Positions 1 to 10,073 of a DNA stretch of 64,000 nucleotides are shown here, one piece after another (the stretch's first letter is position 1; the number at the start of each line of letters is the position of its first letter). The notes below the pieces were generated by a model that saw only the letters and a program-made list of their open reading frames with translations, ran no database searches and was not told where the DNA came from. Position numbers and translations under genes: made by a program. Source of the DNA: Tuctoria greenei (Eukaryota > Streptophyta > Magnoliopsida > Poales > Poaceae); assembly GCA_036927565.1 (NCBI GenBank), contig JAYESD010000002.1, forward strand, positions 231,777,605 to 231,841,604, read 5' to 3'.

Positions 1-453
1 ATTGGACAAGTACGAAAAGGACCGAACTAGTTCGAAGTTGTCCAAAGAGAATTCGGACAACTCTGGCCAAAAATCAGACAAGTCCGACTTTAGTCAGATA
101 GGAAAACAAACAAGTCCGCTGGAACATCGGACTAGTCCGGAGAAGTCCAGTGACTTAGCAAATTTTCAAGGATTCTTGGAACACCAGACTAGTCCGCATA
201 GGACCGGACAAGTCAAAAAAGTGTCCAGAGGAAAAAAAATAGACTAATCCACAGCAAAAACGGACAAGTCTGATCGATGTCAGAGAGAAATCGGAATATT
301 CCGCCCCAAAATCGTACTAGTCCGCACTTTCTAGAATTTTAAGTGCGGTTTTGTTCCAAATCAATTTTAAACTTATTCCTCTTAATGTGGATTAATGTTA
401 AACATGTATATGAATGTATCTAGGGCATGATGCATGAAAATGAGGTTGTTACA
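1..453 (-). repeat. 3' LTR of gypsy A, inner (U3) part
   Basis: Matches the far end of the LTR at 7,655-8,104 with a small net length difference (offset 7,654 falling to 7,651). Read on the minus strand the LTR starts TGTAACAACC at 453. Contains a degraded version of the palindrome cluster seen at 7,657-7,974. Confidence 0.92.
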
Positions 454-468
454 AACCTACCCCCCCTG
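454..468 (-). other. Polypurine tract of gypsy A
   Basis: On the minus strand a G8 run within a purine-rich stretch directly precedes the LTR start at 453, the expected place for plus-strand priming of reverse transcription. Confidence 0.8.
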
Positions 469-3420
469 AAAATTAATCTCGCTCTCGAGATTCGACGTGG
501 AAAAGAAGAGATATGGAAATTCCTTCTTGAGATCATCCTCCAATTCCCACGTTGCTTCTTTTTCTGTGCGGTGCTTCCATTGAACTTTACACCATCTAAT
601 AACCTTGTTCCTTGTGACCCTCTCCTTGGTTTCCAAGATTTTGACCGGTTGTTCGGCATAAGTCAAATCTACCCCTAATTCCAATCCTTCCATTGGCACT
701 TTTTGTTCCGGTACTCTCAAACACTTCTTGAGATAGGAAATATGAAAGACATCATGGACATCCGAAAGATGAGCTGGCATCTCCAACTTATACGCTACTT
801 CTCATCTTTTGTCCAAAACCTTAAATGGTCCAATGTAGCGAGGTGCTAGCTTGCCTCTTATGTTAAACCTCTTATGACCCCTCATCGATGACACCTTGAG
901 GTAAACAAAATCTCCCACTTCAAAGGCTAATTTCCTTCTCCTATTGTCTGCATAGCCTTTTTGTCTTGATTGGGCAGCCATCAAGTTTTCACGAATTATT
1001 TGGACTTGCTTTTCGGCTTCTTGCAACACATCCAGACCATATACTTGAGTTTCTCCTGCCTCATTTCAGAATAAAGGTGTCCTACTCTTCCTTCCATAAA
1101 GCGCTTCATATGGTGACATTTTCAAGCGTGCTTGGTAACTATTGTTGTATGAAAATTCTGCATAGGGCAAGCTCTTGTCCCAACCTTTCCCATGCTTTAA
1201 AGCACAAGCTCTTAACATGTCCTTCAAAATTTGATTGGTCCTCTCGGTTTGTCTATCCGTTTGAGAATGATATGCCGAACTGAAGTTCAACCTTGTTCCC
1301 CATGCTTCATGCAATTTCTGCCAAAATCTGGAGGTAAATTGAGAACCTCTATCCGATACTATCTTCTTCGGTACTCCGTGTCGACACACAATATGCTCCA
1401 TGTATATTTCGGCCAATTGTGCAGCTGTATATTTGGTCTTCACAGGGACAAAATGAGCTGACTTGGTTAAGCGATCCACAATTACCCAAATTGAGTCGTA
1501 ACAGGACTGGGTACGTGGTAACCCAACTATGAAGTCCATTCCAAATTCTTCTCACTTCCATTCCGGAATCTTCAATGGTTGCAATAATCCAACTGGCCTT
1601 TGATATTCTGCCTTGACTCGTTGACACATATCACACAATGCTATATATTTAGCTATGTCCTTTTTCATGCTATCCCACCAATAGTAAGTCTTCAAGTCTT
1701 TGTACATCTTCGTCCAACCCGGGTGAATTGAGTAAGGCGAGTCATGTGCCTCTTTTAATATTGTCTCCCAAATACGCTTCACATTAGGCACGACAATCCT
1801 CTTACCAAGCCATAGAGTACCATGTTCATCCTCATCAAATCTGAATTCTCTCCCCTCTTGGGTCCTTTCCTTGATTTATTGAATTTCCTCATCCTTAGTT
1901 TGGCCTTCCCGAATTTCTTGCTCTAAGATTGGGTTTAACTCCATCATCTCCATCTCATTTACAAATCCATGGTCCAACCGTTCAAACTCCTTACATAACT
2001 TAGATGGTAACTCTCGAACTGTGAGTTGATGACTTACTCCTTTTCTACTCAAAGCATGGGCCACTACATTGGCCTCTCCCGGATGAAAGTTGATCCCCAA
2101 ATCATAATCTTTGATGAGCTCCAACCATCTCTGTTACCTCAAATTCAGATCCATTTGTGTGAAAATATACTTAAGACTCTTGTGATCCATATAAATTTCA
2201 CACCTATGTCCAAGGATATAGTGTCACCAAATCTTCAACGCATGTACCACGGCTGCAAGTTCTAAATCACGTGTTGGGTAATTCTGCTCATGTTTCTAGA
2301 ATTGCCTTGATGCATAGGCTACCACTTGACCTTCTTGCATCAATACACATCCAAGTCCTTGTCTTGATGCGTCGCAATAAATATCAAAACTCTTGCTCAC
2401 ATCCGGCAGTACCAAAACTGGGGCTGCTGTCAACCTCTTCTTCAACTCCTCAAAACTGTTTTGACAAGCTTGAGTCCATTGGAAAGCCTTTCCCTTCATT
2501 AGCAATTCCGTCATTGGCTTGGCTAGCTTGGAAAAGTCCTTGATGAATCGGCGTTAATATCCAGCCATTCCAAGAAAACTCCTTATTTCCTTTAAGTTTT
2601 GCGGGGGTTCCCATTTCAACACGTGCCTCACCTTTCCTGGGTGAACCGATACTCCTCCTCCTGAGATTATATGACCCAAAAACGATACCTCTTTCAACCA
2701 AAACTGACACTTGTTGAACTTGGCATACAATTGATGCTCCCTTAATTTCTGCAGTGTAAGCCTCAAGTGTTCCTCATGTTACTTCTCATCCTTCGAGTAG
2801 ATCATAATGTCGTCTATGAACAACACTACAAACCTATCCAAGTACTCCATGAATACCTTATTCATGAGGTACATAAAGTAGGCAGGCGCATTTGTCAATC
2901 CAAAAGACATCACGGTGTACTCATAAGATCCATACCGTGTCCTAAAAGATGTCTTGGGTATGTCTGATGGTCTAATCTTCATTTGAAAGTATCTCGACCT
3001 CAAATCAATCTTAGAGAAGACACAAGTACCCTTCATCTGATCAAACAAGTCTTCTATGCGTTGCAAGATGTACTTGTTCTTTATTGTTACCTCGTGAAGA
3101 GCTCGGTAATCTACGCACATCCTTTGGGATCCATCCTTCTTATCCACAAATAGAACGGGTGCTCCCCAAGGTGAAGAGCTAGGGCGAATGAAACTCTTCT
3201 CTAGTTGCTCTTGAATTTGCTTCTTGAGCTCCACTAATTCCATAGGAGGCATCCTATACGGCCTCTTAGCTATAGGTGCAGTTCCAAGTATTAAATCAAT
3301 AACAAACTCAATGTCTCGATCAGGTGGCATACCTGGCAACTCGTCCGGAAAAACATTCAAAAATTCACACACCACCAGAATCTCCTCAATTGCGGCACCG
3401 TCCATATGATTTAGCTCCAA
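457..3420 (-). pseudogene. gypsy A pol: reverse transcriptase, RNase H, integrase, chromodomain
   Basis: All pieces lie in a single minus-strand frame interrupted by in-frame stops ending at 2,779, 2,554, 2,296, 1,876, 1,552, 1,066 and 802. Going from high to low coordinates: RT (3,420-2,560) with the catalytic motif written FIDDI at about 2,805-2,820; RNase H with FDIYCDAS near 2,400; the integrase HHCC zinc-binding region (about 1,770-1,610, ending CDMCQRVK); the DDE core with GMDFIVGLP near 1,535, SDRGSQFTS near 1,360 and the Glu in the TDRQTER region near 1,250; then a C-terminal chromodomain (YAEQPVKILETKER and VQWKHRTEKEATWE, about 660-500). Domain order and the chromodomain are typical of plant chromoviruses. 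Seven stops make it non-functional; the reading frame otherwise survives well, so decay is mostly by point mutation. Confidence 0.93.
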
Positions 3421-3502
3421 TTACTTCGGTGCGGTTTGAGATGCTTCAAATTCTACGGTGATACCTTCCTCATTGGTCAACTTTACCATTTTTGTGGCAC
3501 AC

Positions 3503-4819
3503 TCAATAACTCCATTGTGCTTCCTCAACCAGTCCATACCATGTATAAGGTCCAATCCTTGAGGGTCCAAAACAATGAGGTTGGCGGAGAAGTCTACCCC
3601 CCCTTATTCTAAGGCTTACTTTTGGACATACTATATTTGTCCTCATCTCTCCTCCATGAGACATAACCAATAGAGTAAACTTCATATGAGAGATAGGCCA
3701 ACTATACTTGGCGACATACTTCGATGCAATGAATGAATGCGATGCTCCAGAATCAAACAACATAGTCGCGGGGTTGGAGTTGGCGAGAAACATACCAATG
3801 ACCATGTCATCCGCTTGTTGAGCATCCTCTGTAGAGACATGGTTCACGTTGCCACGAGCAAAATTCTGCTGTCCACGATTCCCTTGTGGCGCTCCTCCAT
3901 TAGTTCTTTGGTTTTGCCTCGACACATTGCTTCCTTGACCAAGGCCTAACTTAGGACATTGATGTTCAAAGTGTCCAGCTTCTCCACAAGTATAACACTT
4001 CTTTACTCCACCGGGATTATTGGGGCGAGCTTGGTTCTAAACATTTGCACTAGGAAAATTAGCACGATGTGCATATGGCATCGGAGGCCTAGGTGCTTGC
4101 ATAACATGGCGCTGCTGCACGAACTGAGTTGGGCATGGTGCAGAACCAGGGCACTGTATAGGAGTAGAGGAGCTGTAATATGGCGCATTAGGAGGCGCAA
4201 AGCGAGGGCGCACATTACTTCCTTGCAGCTGTCCTTGATATGGCGCCTTCCTCTTGTTATCCTGTTCCATCTCATGAATCTTGTTCTCAACCACAATTGC
4301 TTTGTCCACAAGCTTCTGAAAATTGGCATAATCACAGTTGAGCAATTGCACTTGGATCTCATTGTTGAACCCCCTCATGAACAAGTATTATTTCCGGCTG
4401 TCCTGGCTCACATCCTTAGGCGCATACCTTGAGAGTTGAGTGAAATTATTGAGATATTCACCCACACTCGATCTTCCTTGCCTCAAGTTCTCAAATTCTT
4501 GCCTCTTCAAGATCATAACACCCTCTGGCACATAATGGGAACAGAAACTCTGCTTGAATTCGGCCCAAGTGATCCTCTCCTGATTCTCATGAGCATTGCA
4601 ATATGAATCCCACCAATCTGCAGCTGCTCCAACTAGTTGATGAGAAGCAAATAAGACCTTCTTCCAGTCACTGCATTGGACAATAGCTAGCTTCTTCTCA
4701 ACGGACTTGAGCCAATCATCCGCATCCATAGGGTCAGCGGCTTGAGCAAAGGTCGACGGCCTAGTCCTCATAAACTCTCCCAACCGGTAATGAGGAGGTG
4801 GGGGTTGCGGTGGAGGCAT
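3503..4819 (-). pseudogene. gypsy A gag and aspartic protease
   Basis: Gag (4,819-4,037) shows the retrotransposon gag fold region with the WAEFKQSF segment near 4,565 and a Pro-rich tail, followed by a CCHC zinc knuckle CYTCGEAGHFEHQC at about 4,000-3,955 and the retropepsin active site LFDSGASHSF near 3,770-3,740. Gag and protease share one frame with in-frame stops at 4,387-4,385 and 4,039-4,037. A frameshift must lie between the protease (frame of 3,925) and pol (frame of 3,420), most likely at the C-run near 3,597-3,603 where the protease reading degenerates. Products would form the virus-like particle and process the polyprotein. Confidence 0.9.
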
Positions 4820-5266
4820 GTGGGGCTGATTGTTGATGTTACCAGCCTACAGCTGTCCTATAGTCTGTATCATGTTCTGCATGAGCTGGTTCTACATAGC
4901 CAGTAGCTGCTCAATACTGATAGCTCCATGAGCAGGTCCTTGTCCACTGTTGTTCTGAGGTACTCCATGGTTCTCCTCCTCATCATTGACATCCCTCTGG
5001 TTGCGAGTCCTCACCATCTGAAGAAAAGCAATAGGTAAGAATTAGAAAACGTCCCCAACTATATGCATCAAGGAATATGAAACTAAAAAACTAGCTACAC
5101 TAACCTACGTGGACATGGCAATGCTAAAGTATCCCACAATCCTCTATTAAGCACACAAGCAAACAATATATAGCAACAGCACACCAAACAAAAACACATC
5201 GGTTCCTGATTGCTCCTATGTGCTCTAAAGTATCCATTCTATCTAGGCTGCATCCTATGATCAACC
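4820..5266. other. 5' leader of gypsy A between gag and primer site
   Basis: No convincing coding sequence. On the minus strand this is the untranslated leader and possible gag N-terminus (the reading continues upstream of 4,819 but with interruptions). Confidence 0.6.
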
Positions 5267-5284
5267 TGTGGCTTTGATATCAAT
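5267..5284 (-). other. Primer binding site of gypsy A (initiator tRNA-Met-like)
   Basis: On the minus strand the sequence just inside the 5' LTR reads TTGATATCAAAGCCAC, close to the standard plant TGGTATCAGAGCC site complementary to the initiator tRNA-Met 3' end. Confidence 0.8.
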
Positions 5285-7480
5285 TTGTGACACTCGGTTT
5301 CGAAAATGAACCAAGTGAACGCATATGTGTGCCCAGGATGTTCAACACACATACACGAGTGCATTCACAAAAGAGTGTATAGAAAATTACCACAGAATAA
5401 GATTAATTGACAAAATTTTATTACACAAACCATATTATCCTTGAATACAAGTTCTAATAAATATTAATGACAAGTTCAACTAATGCAGCGAAAATAAACT
5501 AATTAAGCAACTAAGCAAACTAAACAACTAGGCATCATGAGCAATAGGGTATATATATGTATATGCGCGACTCCATTCAACACCATAGGCAAAGCTGACT
5601 GTAGACACGGCCTAGAACTCCGCATTATCATCGTTAATCTCACAATCCTGACTTGCAACTGTTGGTGGGGGATTGCAATGGTGAGTACATATCTTACTCA
5701 GCAAGTGTGGAAAGTATGATATGTAGCTGATTCAAATGACGATAATAATAATGGCCAAGTGTTGAAAAGTATAATAAAACATTTGAAAAGAAATATATTA
5801 TATGTATGTGAATCAACCCATCATACCATAAGTAATATAATAGCACCAGTCCATATTCCATATCCATCATCATATACCAATATCCATATTCAATACTAGA
5901 AATTAATTCATAACCATCCATAACCATAATACCAACCATGACCATCCCAAATCCCAATTTTCCTCTAATCATGGAAGTTGTCCAGGTGCTCTTAATTGGG
6001 AGCACGACAATCATGATAATTTATTAGACTCTACAGAGTTTGTACCACTTTACCCACGTGTTTGTGATTTCATCACCTGTCGGTGACTATAGAACCTCCC
6101 TCATGCCAATTACACTTCCTTTGGTGTATGGCCAAGAGATCACAAAATAGCCTTTACAATGGGATTAATAGCCTAATTAGACCCCACTGAGGTTTCACCG
6201 GTGGCAATGTCTCCTACAGAGCACATCTCCAACCAAGGCCCCCCCCCTCCTGAGCCATTCGGATCCCAGGGTGTCCCACCAATCATCAATAGTCCCAATC
6301 CAACTACCCCTTCCCCGAGCATCCTTAATGTTCCAAATAGAATAGGCAAAGCCCTAATTAATCAGCTATGCCGCACCCATACTTGGCCTCGTGGTGGCAC
6401 TGTAGTCATGGCTTATTCTCGCATGAACCGGTTCTTAGATCTAAAGCAAGCAAACCACCGTATGATACAATCCATCCACATACCAGGCTTTCTTAGATCA
6501 CCCATTACCATATCATATTGGCCAATTCATGTTAATCATAATCTCATAAATGCATAATAAGTTAACTGGTATAGTTGTGGTCCCATCCTAATTAATTAAG
6601 AAAAGCAAAAAGGTAAAAAGCTCTTCCCGTCTCTCTACCATGTATTCCAGGTGACAAGGGTGGTTAAACAAAGCTAGTAAATTCCCTATAATAGGATTCC
6701 CATCAAATTGACACAAGTATGTAGTTTTGCAAACAAAATATTTATTTTAGAAACAGGATCAATATGCTTCAAGGACACTTGCCTTGCTCTTGGGATTTAT
6801 TAGGATCAAAGACTTCAAACTCTTGGTGTTGTAGATCCTCCGTGGCACTCTCTAGCGCAAATCCATCTAATCAACACAATAACCATACAAGACAAGAAAC
6901 ACAATCAAAGAGTGCATAAATATTACTTAAGATGACATGACATGCATGATTAATGCAAATGCAAGGTGGATCTTGTTAATAGATTGATTTCAATGATCAC
7001 TAATTAGTTCTAATAAATTTAACAAGTTTATACAGGTTCGGATTTGATTAAATCTAATTTTAGAATTAATTCAAAACAATTTAACCAGGAAAATCGGACT
7101 AGTCCGCTAGGGACCGAACATGTCCACACTGTGCGAGATCAGTAGATTAGGGTTTTCTAGATCGACGTGAATTTGGAGAATTAGGGTTGAATTCAAGTAA
7201 GGAAAAGAGAATAGATGGTATACCGGGTGCTTAGGACTCCAATGAATCAAGGATCTTGGAGGCAACACATGGATCTTGATGATCTAGGGTTGATGAAGAA
7301 CTTGATGGTGAATTGGTGATGAAGAACTCGAAGTTGATTGAGAACTTGATCCTCTTTTGTTTCCTCCTCTTCATCTTGCTTGGGATCTCCTCCTCCCTCC
7401 TTGACGGCGGCTCTCCACAAACTAGGGTTTGGGTGGGGTGGAAAAGTGGCAAACAGATGTCAAGCCAAGGTGTGGGGTTG

Positions 7481-7491
7481 TTTATATATAG
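7481..7491 (-). promoter_or_regulatory. TATA box in gypsy A 5' LTR
   Basis: CCTATATATAAA on the minus strand, about 165 bp downstream of the palindrome cluster and in the right orientation to drive gag-pol. Assignment is by position and sequence only. Confidence 0.55.
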
Positions 7492-7656
7492 GTGGAGGCT
7501 AGGATTAGATGGATTTCGAGTTTGAGATGAGTAGAGGCCGGTTTAGAGTCCTACATGGGCTCTAAAGGAGTTAGGCACGACATCCCTAGGCCCACTTAAC
7601 GTGAAACCCAAGAAACAAGTCGTAAAACAAAGGATTAATTCAGAGTCGCGAAATAT

Positions 7657-7974
7657 CGGACAAGTCCGAAAAGGACCACACTAGTCCGAAGTTGTCCAGA
7701 GAGAATTCGGACAACTTTGGCCAAAAATCGGACAAGTCCGACTTTAGTCAAAGAGGAAAATGGACAAGTCCGCTGGAACATCAGACTAGGTCGGACAAGT
7801 CCAGGGACTTAGCAAATTTTCAAGGATTCTTGGAACACCGGACTAGTCCGAATAGGACTGGACAAGTCCAAAAGTGTCCAGAGGCAAAAACAGACTAGTC
7901 CGCAGTAGAAACGGACAAGTCCGATCGAGGTAAGAAAGAAATCGGACTAGTCCGCACCAAAATCGGACTAGTCC
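7657..7974. repeat. Cluster of about 11 palindromes GGAC(T/A)AGTCC in LTR U3
   Basis: The 10-12 bp palindromes CGGACTAGTCCG or CGGACAAGTCCG occur near 7,657, 7,677, 7,729, 7,761, 7,786, 7,845, 7,866, 7,891, 7,909, 7,941 and 7,962, with spacers of irregular length. The same cluster, more mutated, is at 4-330 in the other LTR, and one further copy is at 7,092-7,103. It lies upstream of the LTR TATA box, so a role as protein-binding sites is possible but unproven. Confidence 0.85.
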
Positions 7975-8104
7975 GCACTTTCCAGAATTTTAAGTGCGGT
8001 TTTGTTCCAAATCAATTTTAAACTTATTCCTCTTTATGTGGATTAATGTTAAACATGTATATGAATGTATGTAGGGCATGATGCATGAAAATGAGGGTGT
8101 GATA

Positions 8105-8308
8105 GGAGGGCCGCCAACATCTTCTGCAGACCCTCGCCCGGAAGCTTCGGACTCAATTGCCGGAGGAGGCGGCAGCAGCGGTGGCAGCGGAGGAGGCGGC
8201 GACGGCAGCGGAGAAGGAGGAGGTGGCGGCGGCAGCGGCAGAGGAGGAGGAGGCGATGACGGCGGAGAAGGAGGTGGAGGAGATCTCTTCCGAATCCGAG
8301 TAGAGTAG
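8105..8308 (+). other. Gly-rich open frame flanking gypsy A
   Basis: An open frame that enters from the LTR and ends TAG at 8,306-8,308. About 45 of its codons are Gly, Ser, Asp or Glu from GGC/GGA-rich repeats (8,160-8,280), ending DLFRIRVE. It is followed by a T-rich, 3'-UTR-like stretch. It may be the last exon of a gene into which element A inserted, or simply a GGC-repeat; no homology is recognised. Confidence 0.3.
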
Positions 8309-9599
8309 TATTTGTTGTTTTTCTTTTTCTTGTTTTCTATGTGCTTTCGTAGTTCTTGTTCGTAATATATGTGTTGTTTTTATGTTAATGAAAAATGTCT
8401 TTTTTGTTCATGAACAATGCGTCCTATGCAGTATAGAAAAACAACACCTTTCTGAAAAAGGGGCAAGATAACTGTTGTTCAATGTTTAGCCAAGAATTCT
8501 TTGTGTTGCGACAATCGACGACTCTTGGTCTAAAATCCATTGAGATCGTAGTCGAGGCTGCGTTTCTCCTCTTTTGTGTTCTTTCACTCAATTTTTTCAT
8601 TTGTTGTCGGCGCATGTGAAAATGTATTTTTAGTAGCAGTATATACTACATGTTATCATTTCAAATGTTACAGAATGTTGATTGTTTGCCCTCGTCCTTT
8701 TGTGGACTTGGGTGTTATGTAATAGCATATTGTTTGTATTAGCACATATAAATTTGGCGATTCATATTTTTGTTCGTATTGTTTTGGAATGTCCCACTAG
8801 CTAGCAGATGACTGCTTTTAGATTTTGATCTCCATGCATGGCAACAAAGATGAATTAAGAAGCGAGCAGGATGTCTGAAGAAGTCTACCCCTCTAGCTAC
8901 ACGCACCATGTGCAGGAATCAACGCGACATGACAAGTAATTAATAACGATTGCATGCGTGTATAAGGGCACGTCTAACGTCAAATTCCCCACTCCCACAA
9001 ATTTTTTTTTGTTCTTCTTGGTGCACCACAATTGAGATTTGACAATTCAGATTTCACGCCCTGCACCTCCAATTTCAGTCCCGGCTATTGTAACCCTATT
9101 TCAGCCACGAGGATTATAAATGGAAACACAAGCCTCCATTCCCGACAAACTGCGGCCCTGCCCTTCAGGTGATCTCGCAGTACTCCAAATGTATTGTCTC
9201 TCTGTCCTGTGTTCCATAGTTGTATTCCTAAGAAATTCCCGTGTTTTCATTTCCCACGGTTTTTACAATTATTGTCCCCATGGATCTCGCAGTGACACAT
9301 CGAAGCTCTTGGTGCTGTTCACTCCTAGGTACAACACCTGGCAACCAAGTTTGACGGGCTCTACCGAACCTCTTCATCGCCGACACCTCCCTACGACATC
9401 ACATCCCGGACTTCAGTTTTGTGCTAGGTAAACTACACGATCCATGCCGTCTTTTTATAGAGCTATATTGTCTTGGTTCTACACAATCTATGCAGTTTTG
9501 GGCTAGTTAAATTCTACACGAATACAAGATCCATCCTGATATAAGAAGATTATATAAATTAGCAATGAAGAAATGTGGTCTTCTGTTTGACGAATTTAG
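8309..9599. other. No recognised gene
   Basis: AT-rich sequence resembling a 3' UTR followed by intergenic DNA. Short open frames (for example 9,120-9,431) have no family signature. I see nothing else here. Confidence 0.6.

Positions 9600-9644
<45 letters not shown>
9600..9644. repeat. (TA)n microsatellite, left flank of the MULE
   Basis: About 22 uninterrupted TA units directly before the proposed left end of element F. Confidence 0.95.
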
Positions 9645-9646
<2 letters not shown>

Positions 9647-9665
9647 TATATTTTGTAGCCAAGTG

Positions 9666-9689
9666 TAGAATAGAGAATTCTGTGGCCAT
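9666..9689 (+). repeat. Left terminal inverted repeat of MULE F (candidate)
   Basis: Pairs with 21,292-21,315 in inverted orientation, 5 mismatches of 24. It starts 21 bp from the TA tract; similarity decays outward and inward, so the true repeat may be longer but diverged. Confidence 0.5.
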
Positions 9690-10073
9690 ATCCGACGGTT
9701 CATGCGTATGGAGAAGAGCGGCATCGTATGGCACAGTGTGATTGATAACCGCAACGGGACATGATTTGCCTCGGCAACCCTGCGTGGTGCGTGATTTGTG
9801 GGTGCACTGTGGACGTGATTTGCGGTTTCCCTGACGGAGATTTGCATGTGCACTGTGGATCGATACCGCCACCGGACGCTACTATCGTCGCATGAGATTT
9901 GGGAGTAAATCAACGTAGGTATTGCAGGTGATACGACGGCAGTAAAATCAACGCAGGTATTGCAGGCGATACAACCGCGATACAACGGCAGCAACGCAGT
10001 GGTGCCGGCCATAACATCCACCATGGATCGATCAAGCCACGGACATGGCGTCGTTTCAATGGAATAGAACGGC

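Larger units (their letters stand above)
1..8104 (-). mobile_element. Ty3/gypsy chromodomain LTR retrotransposon A (truncated by window edge)
   Basis: Gag-pol lies on the minus strand between two copies of the same LTR: the inner end of the 3' LTR (1-453) and a complete 5' LTR (5,286-8,104). Bases 1-453 align with about 7,655-8,104 almost end to end. Both LTR ends obey TG..CA or near it, a polypurine tract abuts the 3' LTR and an initiator-tRNA-Met-like primer site abuts the 5' LTR. Order gag, protease, RT, RNase H, integrase, chromodomain is that of the Tekay/Del-type chromoviruses. The outer part of the 3' LTR and one target duplication are outside the window. LTR divergence and at least nine stops show an old, dead copy. 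Confidence 0.93.
5286..8104 (-). repeat. 5' LTR of gypsy A (2,819 bp)
   Basis: Runs from TGTGACACTC at 5,286 (plus strand) to GTGTGATA at 8,104; the equivalent end of the other LTR is TTGTTACA, so the outer end has drifted. Inward it is bounded by the primer site. On the minus strand U3 is 8,104 down to about 7,490, with a TATA box at 7,481-7,491 and a palindrome cluster upstream of it. The long part 5,286-7,450 is R/U5 and contains no recognisable gene; short open frames at 6,201-6,557 and 7,231-7,452 look like chance. Confidence 0.9.

Noticed and set aside
1..8104. An integrated plant pararetrovirus
   Set aside because: LTRs, primer site, integrase and chromodomain are present; no movement protein or coat-type region is seen.
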